From Flavobacteriaceae bacterium (lineage in GTDB: Bacteria > Bacteroidota > Bacteroidia > Flavobacteriales > Flavobacteriaceae), in NCBI GenBank assembly GCA_022424955.1, contig JAKMGK010000009.1, positions 1-33,116 of the forward strand: a stretch of DNA of 33,116 bases, written 5' to 3'. Position 1 is the first letter of the stretch, and the number at the start of each line of letters is the position of its first letter. The translations under genes were made by a program, and so were the position numbers. The notes below the pieces were generated by a model. That model was not told the DNA's origin. It did not search any database and saw only the letters and a list, made by a program, of their open reading frames with translations. This document shows, one piece after another, positions 30,298-33,116 of this stretch.

Positions 30298-33116
30298 ATG
30301 GCAAGAAATAGCGAAAATGTAACTCAAAAAAAATTCAATAAAATTTCCATTGGACTTTCCTCTCCAGAGGTTATTCTAGGAAATTCACGTGGTGAGGTCT
30401 TAAAACCAGAAACCATTAACTATAGAACCCACAAACCAGAACGTGACGGTTTGTTTTGCGAGCGCATCTTTGGTCCTGTAAAAGACTTTGAATGTGCCTG
30501 TGGAAAATACAAGCGTATTCGTTATAAAGGGATCGTTTGTGACCGTTGTGGGGTAGAAGTAACCGAAAAGAAAGTACGTCGTGATCGTGTTGGACACATC
30601 AACTTAGTTGTTCCTGTGGCACACATCTGGTATTTCCGTTCTTTACCTAATAAAATTGGATACCTTTTAGGCTTACCGTCTAAAAAACTCGACATGATTA
30701 TCTATTACGAGCGTTATGTTGTTATTCAAGCTGGACTTGCAGTAAACGAAGAGGGAGAATCATTACAGAAAATGGACTTCTTAACAGAAGAAGAGTACCT
30801 TAATGTAATGGAAAGCCTTCCAGACGATAACCAATACCTTGACGATAGCGATCCTAATAAATTTATTGCTAAAATGGGTGCAGAGTGTTTGATCGAATTA
30901 CTCTCGCGTATCGACTTAGAAGGACTTTCTTATGAATTGCGTCACAAAGCAAATAACGAAACCTCAAAACAGCGTAAAACAGAAGCCCTTAAGCGTCTTC
31001 AAGTTGTTGAGGCATTAAAGGATGCCAACACTCGTAAAGAGAACCGCCCAGAATGGATGATCATGAAGGCGATTCCTGTAATTCCACCAGAATTACGTCC
31101 TTTAGTCCCCCTTGATGGTGGTCGTTTTGCTACGTCAGATTTAAATGATTTATACCGTCGTGTGATTATTCGAAACAACCGTTTAAAGCGTTTAGTCGAA
31201 ATCAAAGCACCAGAGGTAATCTTGCGTAATGAAAAACGTATGTTACAAGAATCTGTCGATTCATTATTTGATAACACCCGTAAATCATCTGCAGTAAAAA
31301 CAGACTCTAACCGTCCATTAAAATCATTATCTGATTCCTTAAAAGGAAAGCAAGGACGTTTTCGTCAAAACCTATTAGGAAAACGTGTTGACTATTCTGC
31401 ACGTTCTGTAATTGTTGTAGGACCAGAATTAAAGTTATTTGAATGTGGTCTTCCTAAAGACATGGCAGCAGAATTATACAAGCCATTTATTACCCGTAAG
31501 TTAATCGAGCGTGGTATTGTTAAAACGGTAAAATCTGCTAAGAAAATTATCGATCGTAAAGAACCAGTTGTTTGGGATATTCTTGAAAATGTATTAAAGG
31601 GACACCCAGTACTATTGAACAGGGCCCCCACATTACACCGTTTAGGAATTCAAGCTTTCCAACCAAAATTGATCGAAGGAAAAGCGATTCAGTTACACCC
31701 ATTAGTCTGTACGGCATTTAACGCCGATTTTGATGGGGATCAAATGGCAGTTCACCTTCCTTTAGGGCCAGAAGCGATTTTAGAAGCACAATTATTAATG
31801 TTAGCTTCTCACAATATCCTTAACCCTGCAAATGGATCACCAGTAACTGTACCTTCTCAAGATATGGTATTGGGGCTTTATTATATGACTAAAGCGCGTA
31901 AGTCGACAAAAGATCTTGTAGTAAAAGGAGAAGGACTTACTTTCTATTCTGTAGAAGAAGTGCATATCGCTTATAACGAGAAACGTGTTGATTTGAATGC
32001 CACTATAAAGATTCGTACAAAAGTATTGAACGAAGAAGGTGCATTAGAATACCAAATCATCGATACCACGGTGGGACGGGTGCTCTTTAACGAAGTTGTC
32101 CCTGAAAAAGCAGGTTACTTTAATGAAGTTTTGACCAAGAAGAACTTGCGTGATATCATTGGACAGATCTTAAAAGTTACTAGCGTTCCAGAAACAGCAG
32201 AATTTTTAGATAAAATCAAAAGCATGGGATATGGTTTTGCCTTTAAAGGGGGACTATCCTTTAGTTTAGGAGATATTATTATCCCACCAGAAAAGTTACC
32301 ATTAATCGACGAAGCCAACAAGAAAGTTGACGGGATCATGGGGAACTACAACATGGGATTAATCACTAATAACGAACGTTATAATCAGATCATTGACGTT
32401 TGGACATCGACTAACTCGCACTTGACCTCTTTGGCCATGAAACGAATTAGCGAAGACCAACAAGGATTTAACTCAGTATACATGATGTTAGATTCTGGAG
32501 CACGTGGATCAAAAGAACAGATTCGTCAGTTAACCGGTATGCGTGGTTTGATGGCAAAGCCAAAGAAATCAACTGCTGGAGGTGGGGAAATCATCGAGAA
32601 CCCTATTCTTTCTAACTTTAAAGAAGGACTTTCAATTCTTGAATACTTTATCTCAACCCACGGTGCACGTAAAGGATTAGCAGATACCGCCCTAAAAACG
32701 GCAGATGCAGGTTACTTAACTCGTCGTCTAGTAGATGTATCTCAAGATGTGATCATTAACACAGTAGACTGTGGTACCCTTCGTGGTGTAACTGTAACGC
32801 CATTGCGTAAAAACGAAGAGATTATTGAAAAACTATCTGATCGTATCCGCGGCCGAGTAGCGCTAGAAGACATCGTTAATCCAAGAACTGGAGAGGTTGT
32901 TGTTGAAGCTGGAGTCGAGATTCAAGATCTAGTAGCAGATTCAATTGACGATATGCCTATCGCCTCTGTAGAAGTTCGCTCCCCATTGACTTGTGAAGCG
33001 AAACGCGGAATCTGTGCTTCTTGTTATGGTCGCAACCTTGCTACCGGTAAAATGGTGCAAAAAGGGGAAGCTGTTGGAGTTGTTGCAGCCCAGTCTATTG
33101 GAGAACCTGGAACACA
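30298..33116 (+). CDS. rpoC: DNA-directed RNA polymerase beta-prime subunit, 5' part
   Basis: The ORF track omits this gene because it runs off the window. It starts at ATG 30298 ([26 protein letters not shown]) and stays in frame to base 33116 (939 codons plus two bases), around two thirds of a usual Bacteroidota RpoC (about 1430 aa). Seen in order: the N-terminal zinc site [20 protein letters not shown], the clamp/rudder region, the catalytic [14 protein letters not shown] with three Mg-binding Asp residues (near residue 475-480), [21 protein letters not shown] (bridge helix preface), [25 protein letters not shown], and the second zinc site starting [15 protein letters not shown] close to the window end. 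The final residues (QSIGEPGT) are inside the bridge/trigger-loop conserved block. Confidence 0.98.
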   Translation, partial: MARNSENVTQKKFNKISIGLSSPEVILGNSRGEVLKPETINYRTHKPERDGLFCERIFGPVKDFECACGKYKRIRYKGIVCDRCGVEVTEKKVRRDRVGHINLVVPVAHIWYFRSLPNKIGYLLGLPSKKLDMIIYYERYVVIQAGLAVNEEGESLQKMDFLTEEEYLNVMESLPDDNQYLDDSDPNKFIAKMGAECLIELLSRIDLEGLSYELRHKANNETSKQRKTEALKRLQVVEALKDANTRKENRPEWMIMKAIPVIPPELRPLVPLDGGRFATSDLNDLYRRVIIRNNRLKRLVEIKAPEVILRNEKRMLQESVDSLFDNTRKSSAVKTDSNRPLKSLSDSLKGKQGRFRQNLLGKRVDYSARSVIVVGPELKLFECGLPKDMAAELYKPFITRKLIERGIVKTVKSAKKIIDRKEPVVWDILENVLKGHPVLLNRAPTLHRLGIQAFQPKLIEGKAIQLHPLVCTAFNADFDGDQMAVHLPLGPEAILEAQLLMLASHNILNPANGSPVTVPSQDMVLGLYYMTKARKSTKDLVVKGEGLTFYSVEEVHIAYNEKRVDLNATIKIRTKVLNEEGALEYQIIDTTVGRVLFNEVVPEKAGYFNEVLTKKNLRDIIGQILKVTSVPETAEFLDKIKSMGYGFAFKGGLSFSLGDIIIPPEKLPLIDEANKKVDGIMGNYNMGLITNNERYNQIIDVWTSTNSHLTSLAMKRISEDQQGFNSVYMMLDSGARGSKEQIRQLTGMRGLMAKPKKSTAGGGEIIENPILSNFKEGLSILEYFISTHGARKGLADTALKTADAGYLTRRLVDVSQDVIINTVDCGTLRGVTVTPLRKNEEIIEKLSDRIRGRVALEDIVNPRTGEVVVEAGVEIQDLVADSIDDMPIASVEVRSPLTCEAKRGICASCYGRNLATGKMVQKGEAVGVVAAQSIGEPGT

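Noticed and set aside
1-33116. CRISPR arrays, insertion sequences, rRNA genes
   Set aside because: No regularly spaced direct repeats, transposase genes with terminal repeats, or rRNA segments were found on reading both strands.

Overview
The window looks like a chromosomal segment of a marine-type Flavobacteriaceae bacterium (phylum Bacteroidota); I cannot name the genus. Four things point there. Several promoters fit the Bacteroidota sigma-A consensus (TTG, 19-20 bp, TAnnTTTG). Shine-Dalgarno sequences are essentially absent, with one strong exception at rpsU. The order rpsU - xerC - hpf - four tRNAs, then (after an unrelated block of about 6 kb) tuf - tRNA-Trp - secE - nusG - rplKAJL - rpoBC, is familiar from this group. 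Group-typical families (DUF2851, short PspC, MarR/YceI, bTHX) are also present.

Layout. 1-1.65 kb: yaaA, an unlisted 38-codon bTHX ribosomal protein gene on the opposite strand, and a uracil-DNA-glycosylase-superfamily gene. 1.64-8.1 kb (minus strand): a complete, tightly packed trpEGDCFBA operon. It is preceded by a leader peptide with tandem Trp codons and an intrinsic terminator, which together form an attenuator. 8.1-9.3 kb (minus): marR - yceI - a 26-aa CDGSH-type iron-sulfur microprotein missed by the ORF track. 9.35-12.9 kb (plus): rhodanese, a DUF2851 gene with a large internal deletion, PspC, an alanine/glycine:cation symporter, and a helix-hairpin-helix gene broken by three frameshifts and a nonsense codon. 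12.9-15.6 kb: acyl-CoA dehydrogenase, rpsU, xerC-like recombinase, hpf. 15.66-16.03 kb: tRNA-Thr, Tyr, Gly, Thr. 16.2-18.9 kb: an orphan secreted protein and an acyl-CoA cluster (TesB, 4HBT thioesterase, enoyl-CoA isomerase). 18.96-21.9 kb: alpha/beta hydrolase - MoxR ATPase - VWA protein. 22.0-33.1 kb: tuf, tRNA-Trp, secE, nusG, rplK, rplA, rplJ, rplL, rpoB and the 5' two thirds of rpoC.

The genes form several units. The trp operon makes tryptophan from chorismate and appears to sense charged tRNA-Trp through ribosome position on its leader peptide. The 15.7-33 kb translation/transcription block has a strong hairpin between rplL and rpoB that probably sets the ratio of ribosomal protein to RNA polymerase. 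The marR unit looks autoregulated through a palindrome overlapping its own -7 element. The 9.7-12.9 kb stretch is the only visibly decaying part of an otherwise compact region, where three convergent gene pairs overlap at their 3' ends.

The most promising leads are the CDGSH microprotein in frame behind yceI, the trp attenuator, the strong-SD rpsU mRNA in a phylum that ignores SDs, and the two degraded genes.
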